From Symbiodinium kawagutii (Eukaryota; Sar; Dinophyceae; Suessiales; Symbiodiniaceae), in contig VSDK01020374.1 of NCBI GenBank assembly GCA_009767595.1, forward strand, positions 506,560 to 570,559: a stretch of DNA of 64,000 nucleotides, written 5' to 3'. Each line of letters begins with the position of its first letter. Positions within the stretch are counted from its first letter, which is position 1. Under the pieces are notes generated by a model, which was not told the DNA's origin, did not search any database, and saw only the letters and a list, made by a program, of their open reading frames with translations. Positions 26,554 to 37,624 of the stretch are shown here, in pieces. The position numbers and the translations under genes are program-made.

Positions 26554-26622
26554 GAAACCCTGCCGCTCCCAGTGCCACTCCAAGATGCAAACCAGCTGAA
26601 AACGTCAGCACTTGAGGGAGCG
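26554..26622 (+). CDS. candidate exon, phase 0 to phase 0
   Basis: Acceptor GTGTGCAAG|G, 23 codons reading ETLPLPVPLQDANQLKTSAL, donor GCG|GTAAAA. It follows the exon at 25827 in phase. No homology. Confidence 0.3.
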
Positions 26623-28071
26623 GTAAAAATGACATTTGGATGGCCAGCTTTGGACCCAAGGAAGTGGCCTTAGCAGTGCGGCACGGTGGCCGGCCGTCCC
26701 TTGACCGAAGGAAGTTATGATTAACCATGATCAACCCCAGCCCTTCCTACGAGTTGCTCCAGGGAGTGAAACCTGTGTCCTTTGGCCAAATCATGCCAAA
26801 TCAATTGCACCAGTTGCATGCCGAAGACATGCACTGTTTAGACTTTAGACGTGAGCTCGACCACGGTGACAGCTGTGTGACTTGCTGATCACTGGAATCA
26901 GCAGCAGATTCTGACCATAAGTAAACACTTCTAAGATGGAAAATGAGGCTTAACATCACTTCAATTTGCGCAAGGATTTTCTAAGATCGACATGGCGTCA
27001 CCATTTAGCTGAGCAACAAGTCACTCTTGGCCTCACCTCAGCCACGGAAGCTTGTCGCCACCCTGGATCCGCCAAGGACCCAAGGATAGGTGTCAGCCCA
27101 GCTGAACCTCGGGGATGGCGATGGAATATACTGTATTGACATGCATATCTATATATATATATAAATAAATATTTGTATATACATACAATTTACAGTGTTT
27201 GCACTTGACTTGCAATCTAATACAGCTTATTTTTACGTATTGTATCTTATTGTCTTTGTTGTTTATATTCCATATGCCATATGTATCTACTTGCGTTTGA
27301 ATAGCTAATATTGCGTTTTGGTTTATGTATTTATTTGGAACAGTTCTGTGTGCATAACTAAATATGAATATGTGTTTTTACTATGCAAGTGATGGGAGCA
27401 TCCCTAAACCGCTTCAAAACGATGATGGGCACATGTTTTCTCATTGGAAAACCCACTATTTGCGGGATGCATGTATCCACCCATTAATCTCTATACCATG
27501 TGCTTTCCGCAGCCAGATACGCAAGGTCTGGGAACAACACGGGAAGAAGCACCAAGCGATGTGCTGGGTGTGACCGAGATGTACCCTTGAACCAATTGCT
27601 AGCATGTTTGCTTCAAAGTTGGAGATATAAAAAACAAAGTTTCTGGGCAACTGAGATTCTGATACTGCATTGAATGAACTGGCTGAGCCGGATACGGGAC
27701 AACTTGTATTGTTCTAACCGCTAGGGTTGAACATGATGCACTTAATTGCTCGTACATACACATACATACCTAGGCAATGAGAAGAGAAGGATCAATATTT
27801 GGGAATATGTGTATTTATTTATTTAGATTTACTTACTTGATTGATATATGTGATATGCACATAAAAACAAGAAAGCATGATGTAAGTAAGATACGCAGAA
27901 TGTTTGTAGGTTTATGGGTTCCTGCTTTAATTGGTTGACCATTTTTTGCCAGATTCAGCAATAGCTGATGAGACCATACAATTGCACATCAATACATGAG
28001 CAATTTGGGTGAATGGTAAAATGCTGAACGTATTTGTGGGCTCATCAAGGCTGTGAATGGTGGTGATTCAG

Positions 28072-28177
28072 GACGTGGTCCCAAGCAAAACTTGCAAGCC
28101 GCTCGCTGTAGAGATGGGACCAGGAGATCAACTTTTGGTTGAGCAGTGGCGCGTTGGCGCTCTTTGTTCTAGCTTTG
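28072..28177 (+). CDS. possible exon
   Basis: Acceptor GGTGATTCAG|G, reads CKPLAVEMGPGDQLLVEQWR, and would leave at TTTG|GCCGAA, a GC donor. Third-position GC is only about half. It enters in phase 0 as the exon at 26554 would need. Confidence 0.2.
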
Positions 28178-28882
28178 GCCGAAGGTTTGTTATTTTTTTG
28201 TTTATAGCTATGAAATGGTCGAACATTGATACGTCTTGTATGGTGGGCACCCCATCAGATGGAGAAGGCACACATGAAGCATCGATTCTTAAGGACGCTG
28301 GACCCAGGTAGCGTAGCACTTCCAAGCAACGAGATGTTTGCAAGTGACCCACCTAAACGGCTACTGTAAATTGGCTGTTTATCCTATAAGGGGCCCAAAG
28401 TCAACAGCCAATGATCATGAAGCTCGGCAAACCAGCGATTGGGAAGCCATTGGTGGGTGGGAACGGTGGAACAGTCTGGGAAGAAAGGTTCAGTGGCTGC
28501 AACCGCAAGGGAGTGAATTCACAATCAAGTTTTGCTCCCCAGGCTCACCATCATAGTTTGAGCCATGGTCCATGTTAGGTTTGCTGAAGGTGGTCATTTT
28601 AGTGGCAGATTGGCCATCCCCTGATGCTTGGCGACTACAAATATTGCTATGTTTTTCAGATCGCCGTATAGCACATAGGTCCACTGTAGTGAGACATTGG
28701 TTCCTTGCATGTTCCCCATACATGACATCGTGATCAATATGAACCTGAGGTATGTTGTTCAGTCAATTTTCCATTTAGTTTGGCATCATTGACCTGAATA
28801 GTTTATGGCATTCATTTTCCCTCATAAATTGTTCCCCATAGTGGTGAAGGGCATTGTCCACTTCTCTTGGGCATTGAATCAC

Positions 28883-28948
28883 TCCAAAGCATTTGAGCGC
28901 TTGCCCGGTCCCATCTTGGATGCAGCAGTTGTACTCGCTTTGGTGAAC
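28883..28948 (-). CDS. possible minus-strand exon with DGTG motif
   Basis: Minus strand: a long pyrimidine tract ending CTGCCAAG|G, then VHQSEYNCCIQDGTGQALKC and donor GGA|GTGATT. QDGTG after a beta-strand-like segment recalls OB-fold domains of the RPA2/STN1 kind. Composition is neutral and the plus strand is also open. Confidence 0.2.
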
Positions 28949-30150
28949 CTTGGCAGTCGAAGCCAAGGGCCAAGGCAAAATCCTTATGCTGGGAGGATCA
29001 GCCGTCCTGAGGTGCTCGTTGCTAGGACGCCCTGTGGCAGCTGGCATCGTTTGCGGGATTTATGTGGGCGGCCCCCATGCCAGAATAGTGCCCGACTTGG
29101 TTCAAACATACCAGACGTGAATGGACGGGATGGTTTTCCCAAAAAAAATGTCAATGTTTAATAGACCACCATTGCCGTGGGTGAACACAAATTGCTGGTG
29201 TATGTCATGCGGTCTGTCATGGTGCGGACAATGGTAATCATTAATTGCTTGCCAAGCCTTTGTTGAAATATGGCCACTACCGTGGACATAGGGAGAGGAG
29301 GGGGCGATGAAAAGAGATGGACTTATGCCGAGGGAGAGGATTAGTCTGCCATAAATGTTCTATCCCTGAGCGGCTTCCCTACTTACAATAGAGAAGCCCC
29401 AGACGCATCCCAAAATGGACTCTTGTTGATCATGATCAGCTTTAATGGCCCCTATTTCAAGAAGCACCAATGATCGTGTTGGGGATGGTAGCTAGGCATT
29501 TACCCCAAATATATCTATCAGTAATGATCAATAATGCTAATAATGATAATGATAATGATAATGATGATAATATTTTTCAAAGGAATCAAAATGATAACGA
29601 TAATAATAATGATAATGACATTAATAGGAACAATACTGTAAACTAGTTATTTTAATGCCTGGCTGCCAATGCCACGTGTTACCCTCACCACTCGACCACT
29701 CAACCTGCTTCAACATGGCCGCCCTGGCGGTCACCTGGGATGGGCACCGATCAGCCCAGCTTCCGAGCCATGGCCAGCACGGAAGTTCGCTGTCACACGG
29801 CGCACCGTTGGAAAGTTCAGCAGCTGCACAACGGGTTGGTTTTAAACCATTAAGAGGGGTTTATAACCATCAATACTGGGTAATAATAGTGGATGATATG
29901 TTGAGCTCCTGCTGAGCGGGGGAGATCGCCTGTTCATTTCGCGTCCCCTCAATTTGAGGGTCTTGGACTGATGGTGCTGGAGAGAGAGAGAATAGGGGAT
30001 GATAAGCAACAATAGTTGGAACCGTTAGTAGTGGTTAATGGGGGATCACGAGTATAAATAGGGTTTATAGTGGTTAACAGTGGATAATATTAATAGTGGT
30101 TAATAGCGGTTAAGAATAGGGGATAATAAGCAACAATACTGGTGAAACAA

Positions 30151-30255
30151 CTATTGGTTCGTGGTTTCATTGATGTTTTTCATTTCCCCAGGTGATAATT
30201 AACAAGTGGTTGGTTGGCTAATATTTTTCATTGGGGTGGTTCAACCACCAACCAG
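30151..30255. mobile_element. MITE family A copy
   Basis: CTATTGGTTCGTGGTTTCAT to GGTTCAACCACCAACCAG, core AATTAACAAGTGGTTGGTTG. Confidence 0.6.
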
Positions 30256-30375
30256 TTTGAACCCATTGGATCAATATAGAAACCCCGGGAGGGTCACCAC
30301 TTTAGAAGCCAATCCGTTACCATTCCCGCTTCAATTGGATCAGCGCTATCGATGTGACATGTGACCGATCTCCGC

Positions 30376-30420
30376 GGTGATAAGCCACACCAGCCATGCA
30401 GCTTCAGGTGGCTTATCACC
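30376..30420. repeat. 13-bp perfect hairpin
   Basis: GGTGATAAGCCAC, 19-base loop, GTGGCTTATCACC. No flanking T-run. Confidence 0.85.
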
Positions 30421-31354
30421 AGGCCTGTGGCCATCCTGGAATGACCAACGGCCGGAAAGGAGAAGCGCCATGGCTCACTTATTGAGCTCCAGCTGCTGTT
30501 TGATTCGCAGCTGATATGATCTGCGCAGATCGTGTGAACACAGGGCTGGGTTGGGCCGTGTTGCAACGCTGGAGTAAGTGGATGTGGTCGAAACTGTATA
30601 GGAAAACCTCTTCCAATCAGCTTGGGAGTTTCACTAGCATGGTGAGGATGATTGGCTGATATGACCAGTGACCAGGGATTGCGCATTTTCGCGTGTGACA
30701 TTGGCATTGTCATGCGTTGTCCTTGTTGGCCTATGATGAAAATGTGGTGGTTGACCATGAATCCGCAATGGACCAACCAGCGGCGGTTAGGACAGGTTCC
30801 CGCTGATTCGTCACGTTGAGCCATTTTGGTATAAATTTCCTCCCCCGACCATGATGCTGTGATGTGTACATTTGATTGGGCGTGACCTTTTGTGCAAATG
30901 TACGCGCTCCGTAATTGATGGATTTCATGGGTTGATTGCATTGTGCAACGGATTGATTTGCTTAAATGTCCAACCCTTTGACCTGCTTCATACATACCAC
31001 CGTTGGCTTCCATGCTATCCAGGCTGGAGCGGTGAGGCTGCTGAAGAGTCTTTCTTTATTCTTTTTTATCAAAAAATGGCTGTTTCTCAAAGCAATTGGC
31101 TTGGCTTGATCCACTTTCAAGGGGTTTTTGGCAGCTTGGATGGCCACGTGGGCTCCAAGACTCGATGACGATGGTCGAGCCATGGAGTTGGCATGTCCCA
31201 GAAATTCCGCAGCTGATATTTTTTGGAGGCAAAAACCTGGGCCAGCATGGAGCTTTCGAGACTCGAACGCACGGAAACAGAAAGCCAGACACACACATAA
31301 ACACATACAGACACAAACAGAGAATCACAGAGACACTTTTGCATGTTTTTTCAG

Positions 31355-31483
31355 GTTTTGCTGCATTGCCTCATCCATACGCGGTGGCACCCAAGAAAAC
31401 ACGGTCTCCCGTTGTCAGCGGCTGAGTTGGGACTCTGGCACGTTGGGCCCCCAATTCAAGAAACAAAGAGCTTAAATGAGTAG
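31355..31483 (+). CDS. candidate terminal exon behind a strong acceptor
   Basis: The acceptor GCATGTTTTTTCAG|G is one of the best in the window. The frame reads HTRWHPRKHGLPLSAAELGL and runs to TAG at 31481-31483; a GT at 31442 is an alternative donor. About two thirds of third positions up to 31441 are G or C. Confidence 0.35.
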   Translation, partial: VLLHCLIHTRWHPRKHGLPLSAAELGLWHVGPPIQETKSLNE

Positions 31484-31651
31484 TGATGGGGAAGGAAGCC
31501 CAGCTACCACTGGTCAAACCATAAGCCATCACATACTAACTGATAACCACTGTATAACCAACCATGAATGACCCTCCAAGAAGCCATTAATGAGCGATTC
31601 ATAACTTATAACCTCAGCTTGCATCCTGCTTCCATGCGGTTTGAAAATCAG

Positions 31652-31726
31652 CCACTGCTATGGCGGTGACGCACAGCTGGAGCCTCGTGGTGAGGATGTG
31701 GCACCAGTGTCCTTGATGTACTGTGG
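31652..31726 (+). CDS. possible exon, GTAAAG donor
   Basis: Reads GGDAQLEPRGEDVAPVSLMY and leaves at TGTGG|GTAAAG. The minus strand is open too (a NWKKRW-containing frame). Weak support. Confidence 0.2.
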
Positions 31727-32479
31727 GTAAAGTTCACGATGGCTTGGGGATGATGAGCGGGGCATAATTTGGGCAATGCTATAGGCACATGGCCTAATGG
31801 TGACCCAGCGCTTTTTCCAATTGTGACACACCAGGTTGGCTGGTTCCGATGCCAAAACGTCACAAGGGACGCAAATGAGGAGTAGCTATCAAAGATATTC
31901 CGATTATTCTGGTTTGATTTAGCTTTGTGCAGATCTTTGCGGAGCTGGTTGGTGGATGCCGATGGTGCATGGAAACATGTTCAGATCCTACAATCAAGGA
32001 TCATTGTCCCGTTGAAACAGCCAAACTTGCCCAGCCGTTTTTGACCTGGTACCGGATGGATTTGCTGGCTGCAATTGTTGGTGACCGAAATTCAGGTTGA
32101 TTACATAGTGTGTGTGTGTGTGTTGGAATATCCGCAAATCAGAGTTGTGCATTCAATCGATGCTATTTGGGCAACATGCGCATCCATATTTGAATTGAAA
32201 TAGATCTAGATATTTAAGATTGAATATTTAGATCAATATATATATATGTGTGTGTGTGTATGTATGTATGTGTGTGTTATTTACGTTTATATATCTACAC
32301 AACTTTTTTGTGTCAACATTGACATGTACGCAGATATTTCAATGCATATCTACACACGTATACATACAGATTACATACATATACCGATACTTATTTGTGT
32401 AAAAAAAACTCCATGGCGAGCCGGAGCAACTACATTGGTAGCCGGAACACCTACATTGGCAGATTCCGTGCTTTTCCAG

Positions 32480-32590
32480 GAAAAAATATGTGGGCGATTC
32501 AGCATCAGCACCGGTTTGCTGAAGATCCGTTGGCCCCATCCCTTCCCTGGCCGCCCTCCTCACCCAGTCCCTTTGCCCCGGGGATTGCCC
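32480..32590 (+). CDS. candidate Pro/Trp-rich exon with consensus splice sites
   Basis: Acceptor CGTGCTTTTCCAG|G and donor GCCC|GTAAGC both match consensus; phase 1 to phase 1. Reads MWAIQHQHRFAEDPLAPSLP then WPPSSPSPFAPG. Low-complexity proline-rich product, function unknown. Confidence 0.4.
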
Positions 32591-32962
32591 GTAAGCCACC
32601 TACCTGCTGTTGCTTGGATGCTTCAGCCGGTGACTAGCAATGCATTTAACAAGGGCATATATCATATATGTGATTATAGCGGTTAAACAACCAGTTGGTG
32701 ATCAACAATATATGGTGAACAATAAGTGGTTAGTAATAGATTATCATCAACCAGTATGTGATTAATAGGGGAGAATGACCAACAATTGCGGTTGAACGAC
32801 CAGTTGGTGACGGTTGCAATGATTGATCGTGGCAAATGATTCTCAATCAGCCGCCAAGGTGAGTAGCCAGCAGATGAGGCGCTGCCGGTAGTTGAAACCT
32901 ATGGGGCACCTGTTGTGTTTGAGGATGGCTCGAAGAAGGTTCAGATGCTTATTCTGTCTATA

Positions 32963-34282
32963 TCTAGTTTTCCTCCCTCCCAGGCATTGTCTCCTTCTAG
33001 TTTTCCTCCCTCCCAGGCGCTGTCTCTTTCTAGTTTTCCTCCCTCCCAGGCGCTGTCTCTTTCTAGTTTTCCTCCCTCCCAGGCGCTGTCTCTTTCTAGT
33101 TTTCCTCCCTCCCAGGCGCTGTCTCTTTCTAGTTTTCCTCCCTCCCAGGCGCTGTCTCTTTCTAGTTTTCCTCCCTCCCAGGCGCTGTCTCTTTCTAGTT
33201 TTCCTCCCTCCCAGGCGCTGTCTCTTTCTAGTTTTCCTCCCTCCCAGGCGCTGTCTCTTTCTAGTTTTCCTCCCTCCCAGGCGCTGTCTCTTTCTAGTTT
33301 TCCTCCCTCCCAGGCGCTGTCTCTTTCTAGTTTTCCTCCCTCCCAGGCGCTGTCTCTTTCTAGTTTTCCTCCCTCCCAGGCGCTGTCTCTTTCTAGTTTT
33401 CCTCCCTCCCAGGCGCTGTCTCTTTCTAGTTTTCCTCCCTCCCAGGCGCTGTCTCTTTCTAGTTTTCCTCCCTCCCAGGCGCTGTCTCTTTCTAGTTTTC
33501 CTCCCTCCCAGGCGCTGTCTCTTTCTAGTTTTCCTCCCTCCCAGGCGCTGTCTCTTTCTAGTTTTCCTCCCTCCCAGGCGCTGTCTCTTTCTAGTTTTCC
33601 TCCCTCCCAGGCGCTGTCTCTTTCTAGTTTTCCTCCCTCCCAGGCGCTGTCTCTTTCTAGTTTTCCTCCCTCCCAGGCGCTGTCTCTTTCTAGTTTTCCT
33701 CCCTCCCAGGCGCTGTCTCTTTCTAGTTTTCCTCCCTCCCAGGCGCTGTCTCTTTCTAGTTTTCCTCCCTCCCAGGCGCTGTCTCTTTCTAGTTTTCCTC
33801 CCTCCCAGGCGCTGTCTCTTTCTAGTTTTCCTCCCTCCCAGGCGCTGTCTCTTTCTAGTTTTCCTCCCTCCCAGGCGCTGTCTCTTTCTAGTTTTCCTCC
33901 CTCCCAGGCGCTGTCTCTTTCTAGTTTTCCTCCCTCCCAGGCGCTGTCTCTTTCTAGTTTTCCTCCCTCCCAGGCGCTGTCTCTTTCTAGTTTTCCTCCC
34001 TCCCAGGCGCTGTCTCTTTCTAGTTTTCCTCCCTCCCAGGCGCTGTCTCTTTCTAGTTTTCCTCCCTCCCAGGCGCTGTCTCTTTCTAGTTTTCCTCCCT
34101 CCCAGGCGCTGTCTCTTTCTAGTTTTCCTCCCTCCCAGGCGCTGTCTCTTTCTAGTTTTCCTCCCTCCCAGGCGCTGTCTCTTTCTAGTTTTCCTCCCTC
34201 CCAGGCGCTGTCTCTTTCTAGTTTTCCTCCCTCCCAGGCACTGTCTCTTTCTAGTTTTCCTTCTTCCCAGGCACTTTCTAAA
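32963..34282. repeat. 33-bp minisatellite, 40 units
   Basis: Unit TCTAGTTTTCCTCCCTCCCA plus GGCGCTGTCTCTT, repeated 40 times at an exact 33-base pitch. Inner units look identical; only the first and last two carry changes (CATTG, CTCC, CACTG, TTCTTCC). Because 33 is a multiple of three, long frames exist on both strands (repeats of GGRKTRKRQRL or FPPSQALSLSS). I treat these as by-products of the repeat. Confidence 0.97.
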
Positions 34283-36140
34283 ATTCATTGAAACACGTGA
34301 TTATTTTCATTGCAAATAGCAATGGGCAAATCCCATTGTCCAAGGTGATGCTGTATGTGTTGTAATGCTACATCCTTTCAACCTGGGGACTCACCGTGGT
34401 CCTTCTCCGAAAAAGCAACTGACTCCATGCCCGACTTCACTGGTTGGTGGTTTGATTGACAGCTATTTTCCCAGCTCTGTTTGGGCTGGTGGATAGAAAA
34501 GCACATATTTGTCATTGCTCAAAGAATTTCAGCCTATCAGGACATCTCCTCTAGATGGGAACCCTTACAAAAGCATCAGAATTCGCACCACCTTCAAGAG
34601 GCAGCACTGCTTCCCATGCAACCAGTCGGAGCTATTGCAGCCAAGCTTGTTGCTAATCATCTCATACCCAACCAAGCCCCGTAGATGTGATGCTGAAGCA
34701 GTCTCAACCATCATTGATATAGGCATTTCTGACCATGAATGGCCATATTTTCCAAGTATCCAGTAAGTTTTGATAACCACCCATACCGGACTCACCCATT
34801 GATACCAGGCCCACCAACCATTGGTTCAACCTGGTCACTCCGCCGAAGATCCAACCACTTTGCTTTCGACTTGGCGTTCCAGCGAGAGCAGCATTCAGAG
34901 CCATGTGGAGGCGGGGCGAGCATCAAGGGGCATGGGCTAGGGCTGGGCCGGTCACACGCACAACTCGACGCGTAAAAAACGCTGTTGTTGAGCATAACAA
35001 TGGTTAATACGAATAATAATGGTTAACAATGGTTATGAATAGTAGGTGATAAGCAACAATACTTGTCAAACAACTACTGGTTGAGCATCTTTGAGGTTGT
35101 TTGAGCATGCAAAGGCGAGATGCTCCTTCCAAATGTGGTCACAGCCCTGGATACCCGGGATCAGCCTCTTCCACTCGGTACCAGGGTGATATGCAACTTC
35201 CCACGAGCAAGGAACCAGTATGAACCATGACCCACCATTGACATTGTCTCATGTTTTGTGTACAACGGTCAACCGTCCTCAGCAAGTCAGAAAAGAGGTC
35301 TCCTTTCCTTACATTTCTGGGCAAAAGGCAGTAAAGTGAATTGCCAGATTTTGCTCAGGTGCCGTTGGCGAAAAAATCATTTCCCAAAGCAATATTGGTT
35401 CACCTCCGATCAACTTTGTTCCAAAAAGAATCTTATTTTTGAGTAGATTATAAAAACAATCACTTGGTGTATTGCGGTTCCAGGCGATTTGTGGGGTCCC
35501 CTTGGAAATGGTTTGTGTAAATGTTTCTTGAAAGGAACATTAAGGGATGGGATGCCGGTGTCAATGATTCACATTAATTGCACCGTTTGCACTGCTCCAT
35601 TTTTATGACTTGCCCATCAGTACACACTTAGCATCACCTCGCTATCATTCGCTACCTACCGTTGTTAACCTGTGCAAGTTGAGGCACTCAACGGCTTTGC
35701 TTGAGCTTCAAGGACGACTCCGACTTCGAGCCGCCAACTGAGTAGTCTCCGCCACTGGCATTTATCGGTGTAGTATGTGACAGTATGTGGGTATGTGTGT
35801 GTGTGTGAATCTTTCGACAATTTGTTTGAGCATCATCGGAGGCTACGATTTATATATTTCCAAACATGGGATGGCACCTGATCGTGTCAAGGCGTTTCCA
35901 GAAATGCAGTGCATTGGCAAGCGATTGATTTTCCAAGGCCCAACAATGGTATGCACATAGCTGGCTAGGAATCCTTTCATAGGATGGCTATGTTGTACTG
36001 TACTTCCAAACAGCTTGTGGTTGCCACTGGGCATCCCCTAAGGCTGGACTCCAAAGGCATCCCTGGGCGCAGGCAGCGGTGTGCTGTTACGGAGCAATAG
36101 TTCTTGGGGAAGGAGTTCAGCAGCTCAGCATTTATAGAAA
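34283..36140. other. intergenic, no resolved gene
   Basis: Between the minisatellite and the ETHE1 gene. Open but unconvincing frames near 34509-34684 and 34820-35037; AACAATGGTTA steps near 35000; a short TG run at 35795. Apart from the possible tiny exon at 35713 nothing can be supported. Confidence 0.5.
35713..35745 (+). CDS. possible tiny terminal exon
   Basis: After TGAGCTTCAAG the frame reads DDSDFEPPTE and stops at TAG. GC-rich third positions and an acidic tail suggest a C terminus, but ten codons prove little. Confidence 0.15.
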   Translation, partial: DDSDFEPPTE

Positions 36141-36153
36141 CATCTGGCTCAAG
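36141..36153 (+). other. relict spliced-leader 3' end upstream of the ETHE1 gene
   Basis: TGGCTCAAG at 36145-36153 is identical to the last nine bases of the dinoflagellate trans-spliced leader, and a CAT just upstream echoes the leader's CATTTTGG. It lies 58 bases before the ATG. Leader remnants next to intronless genes are known in dinoflagellates as traces of mRNA reinsertion. The rest of the 22-base leader is not recognisable, so a chance match remains possible. Confidence 0.5.
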
Positions 36154-36211
36154 GTGTCGTCGTGCCAAAGACCGTCGATAGTCGCATCATATCTGTCCTT
36201 TTCCAACGACC

Positions 36212-37474
36212 ATGGGTTGCAGCCAGAACAAGTCACTTGAATCGGGTTCCAGCAAGATGCAGACCATCGGAAGAATCGTCAAGGAATTTCCGGTGCGCTT
36301 GCCAGCACTGCCAGGGGATGTCCTGGTGAGTGGGGATCTCCCAAAAGAGGTGGTGGAACAGCTGGCTGATCATTGCAAAGGCTGGCTCTACATGAACCCT
36401 GAGACAGACCCACACTACATGGGAGACACGATCAAGTCCAAAGGCAGCCTCTTGAAAGTCCTGCCCTTCAAACCGGCCAAAGATCTTGCAGCCAGCGTGA
36501 TCGATGAGTTGGTGAACAGCATCGCGGGATTGCCGCGGCCGCTGATGATTCAATGCACTTCGGCCAACCGTGCGGCCATTGGCTTCTTGCTGTGGATGGC
36601 CCGGGAACGCGGCTACACCAAGGGCTGCGTGGAGGTCTTAGTGAAGGACCTCAGCCTGGACACCTTGAAGCCCGAAGCGCAGCAATGGCTTGAGACTCGG
36701 CTGCCTCAGCTGAAAGAGAAGCTGATGGTGCCACCCTTGGTGCCTAGGAGTCCAGAGGTGCGTCAGATCTTTGATGACGAGTCCTCCACGTTGAGTTACC
36801 TCATCAGCTGCCCTGAAACCAAGGAAGCGCTGTTGATTGATCCCGTCCTGGAGCAAAAGGCTCGGGATCTTCAACTCATCAAGGACTTGGGTTTGAGCTT
36901 GAAGTATGTGGTGAACACCCACTGCCATGCAGACCACATAACCTCCGGCGGACAGATCCGAGCCCTGATGCCGGAGGTGAAAACCATCATTTCCAAAGCC
37001 TCGGGAGCAACGGCTGATCGGCACATTGCGCACGGAGACACCATCGACATCGGCACGCTTCGGTTGGAAGCCCGTGCCACACCAGGACATACGGATGGAT
37101 GCATGACCTTCATCCTGAAGACCAAGACCGCATGTTTCGCCTTCACAGGTGATACACTTCTGATCCGGGGCTGTGGGAGGACTGACTTTCAGCAGGGAGA
37201 CGCTCGTATCCTCTACAAGAACGTCTATGAGCAGATCTTCTCCTTGCCGGGTGATACCTTCATTTGCCCAGGCCACGACTACAAGGACCGAAGTGTGTCC
37301 ACAGTGGATGAGGAACGTCGCTTCAATCCCCGGCTGACGAAGTCAGTGGAAGAGTTCTGCAAGATCATGGAGAACTTGAATTTGCCATATCCCAAGAAGA
37401 TCGATGTGGCGGTCCCAGGGAACATGGTCTGTGGCGTGCAGGATGAACCGCCACATGACCCGCTTGTCATCTAG
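36212..37474 (+). CDS. ETHE1: ETHE1-type persulfide dioxygenase with N-terminal DUF442-like domain
   Basis: Intronless 420-residue frame. ETHE1 enzymes oxidise glutathione persulfide to sulfite with O2 in sulfide breakdown, usually in mitochondria. The C-terminal metallo-beta-lactamase domain (about 185-400) shows T236-H-C-H239-A-D241-H242, H293 in PGHTDG, D314 in [16 protein letters not shown] (the ETHE1 signature) and H355 in PGHDY. The three expected iron ligands, two His and one Asp, can be seen. Residues about 17-165 resemble the DUF442/protein-phosphatase-like domain found fused to such hydrolases, but the usual HCxxGxR loop reads QCTSANR (C115 to R120, four residues between), so it is probably not an active phosphatase. 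The start is the first ATG after an in-frame TAG at 36179-36181. The protein begins MGCSQNK, an acylation-like N terminus rather than a mitochondrial presequence. Family assignment is very secure; localisation is inferred. Confidence 0.95.
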   Translation: MGCSQNKSLESGSSKMQTIGRIVKEFPVRLPALPGDVLVSGDLPKEVVEQLADHCKGWLYMNPETDPHYMGDTIKSKGSLLKVLPFKPAKDLAASVIDELVNSIAGLPRPLMIQCTSANRAAIGFLLWMARERGYTKGCVEVLVKDLSLDTLKPEAQQWLETRLPQLKEKLMVPPLVPRSPEVRQIFDDESSTLSYLISCPETKEALLIDPVLEQKARDLQLIKDLGLSLKYVVNTHCHADHITSGGQIRALMPEVKTIISKASGATADRHIAHGDTIDIGTLRLEARATPGHTDGCMTFILKTKTACFAFTGDTLLIRGCGRTDFQQGDARILYKNVYEQIFSLPGDTFICPGHDYKDRSVSTVDEERRFNPRLTKSVEEFCKIMENLNLPYPKKIDVAVPGNMVCGVQDEPPHDPLVI

Positions 37475-37512
37475 AGATGTTAGCCATGCAGCCATGATGT
37501 TTCGACACCTAG

Positions 37513-37594
37513 CCTTCACTCCCTCGAAGTGACAGGTGATGGTGGCTTTTCTTCACTTCGCCTTCGCTGCCTTCACTCCATGAAAGTGACAGGT
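37513..37594 (+). repeat. 25-bp direct repeat in the ETHE1 3' flank
   Basis: CCTTCACTCCCTCGAAGTGA at 37513 and a near copy (CCTTCACTCCATGAAAGTGA) at 37570, each followed by CAGGT, 57 bases apart. They lie 39 to 120 bases past the stop codon and are likely part of the 3' UTR. I see no AATAAA signal and no poly(A) tract close by. Confidence 0.6.
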
Positions 37595-37624
37595 ACGTCC
37601 GCGAAGGGGCCAAGTTCTTAGAAC

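Noticed and set aside
30294..31013. 239-codon minus-strand frame
   Set aside because: Longest non-repeat frame apart from the ETHE1 gene, but it has no motif, uneven third-position bias, and runs through a perfect hairpin and mixed-composition DNA. Kept as unlikely.
31658..31855. NWKKRWVTIRP on the minus strand, like a PH-domain start
   Set aside because: The following residues do not fit a PH domain and there is no second half.
32843..34319. Three frames of 450-480 codons on both strands
   Set aside because: All are produced by the 33-bp minisatellite, whose length is a multiple of three; unique flanks are only a few codons and show no domain.
36638..37276. 212-codon minus-strand frame opposite the ETHE1 gene
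   Set aside because: Shadow of a GC-biased coding strand.
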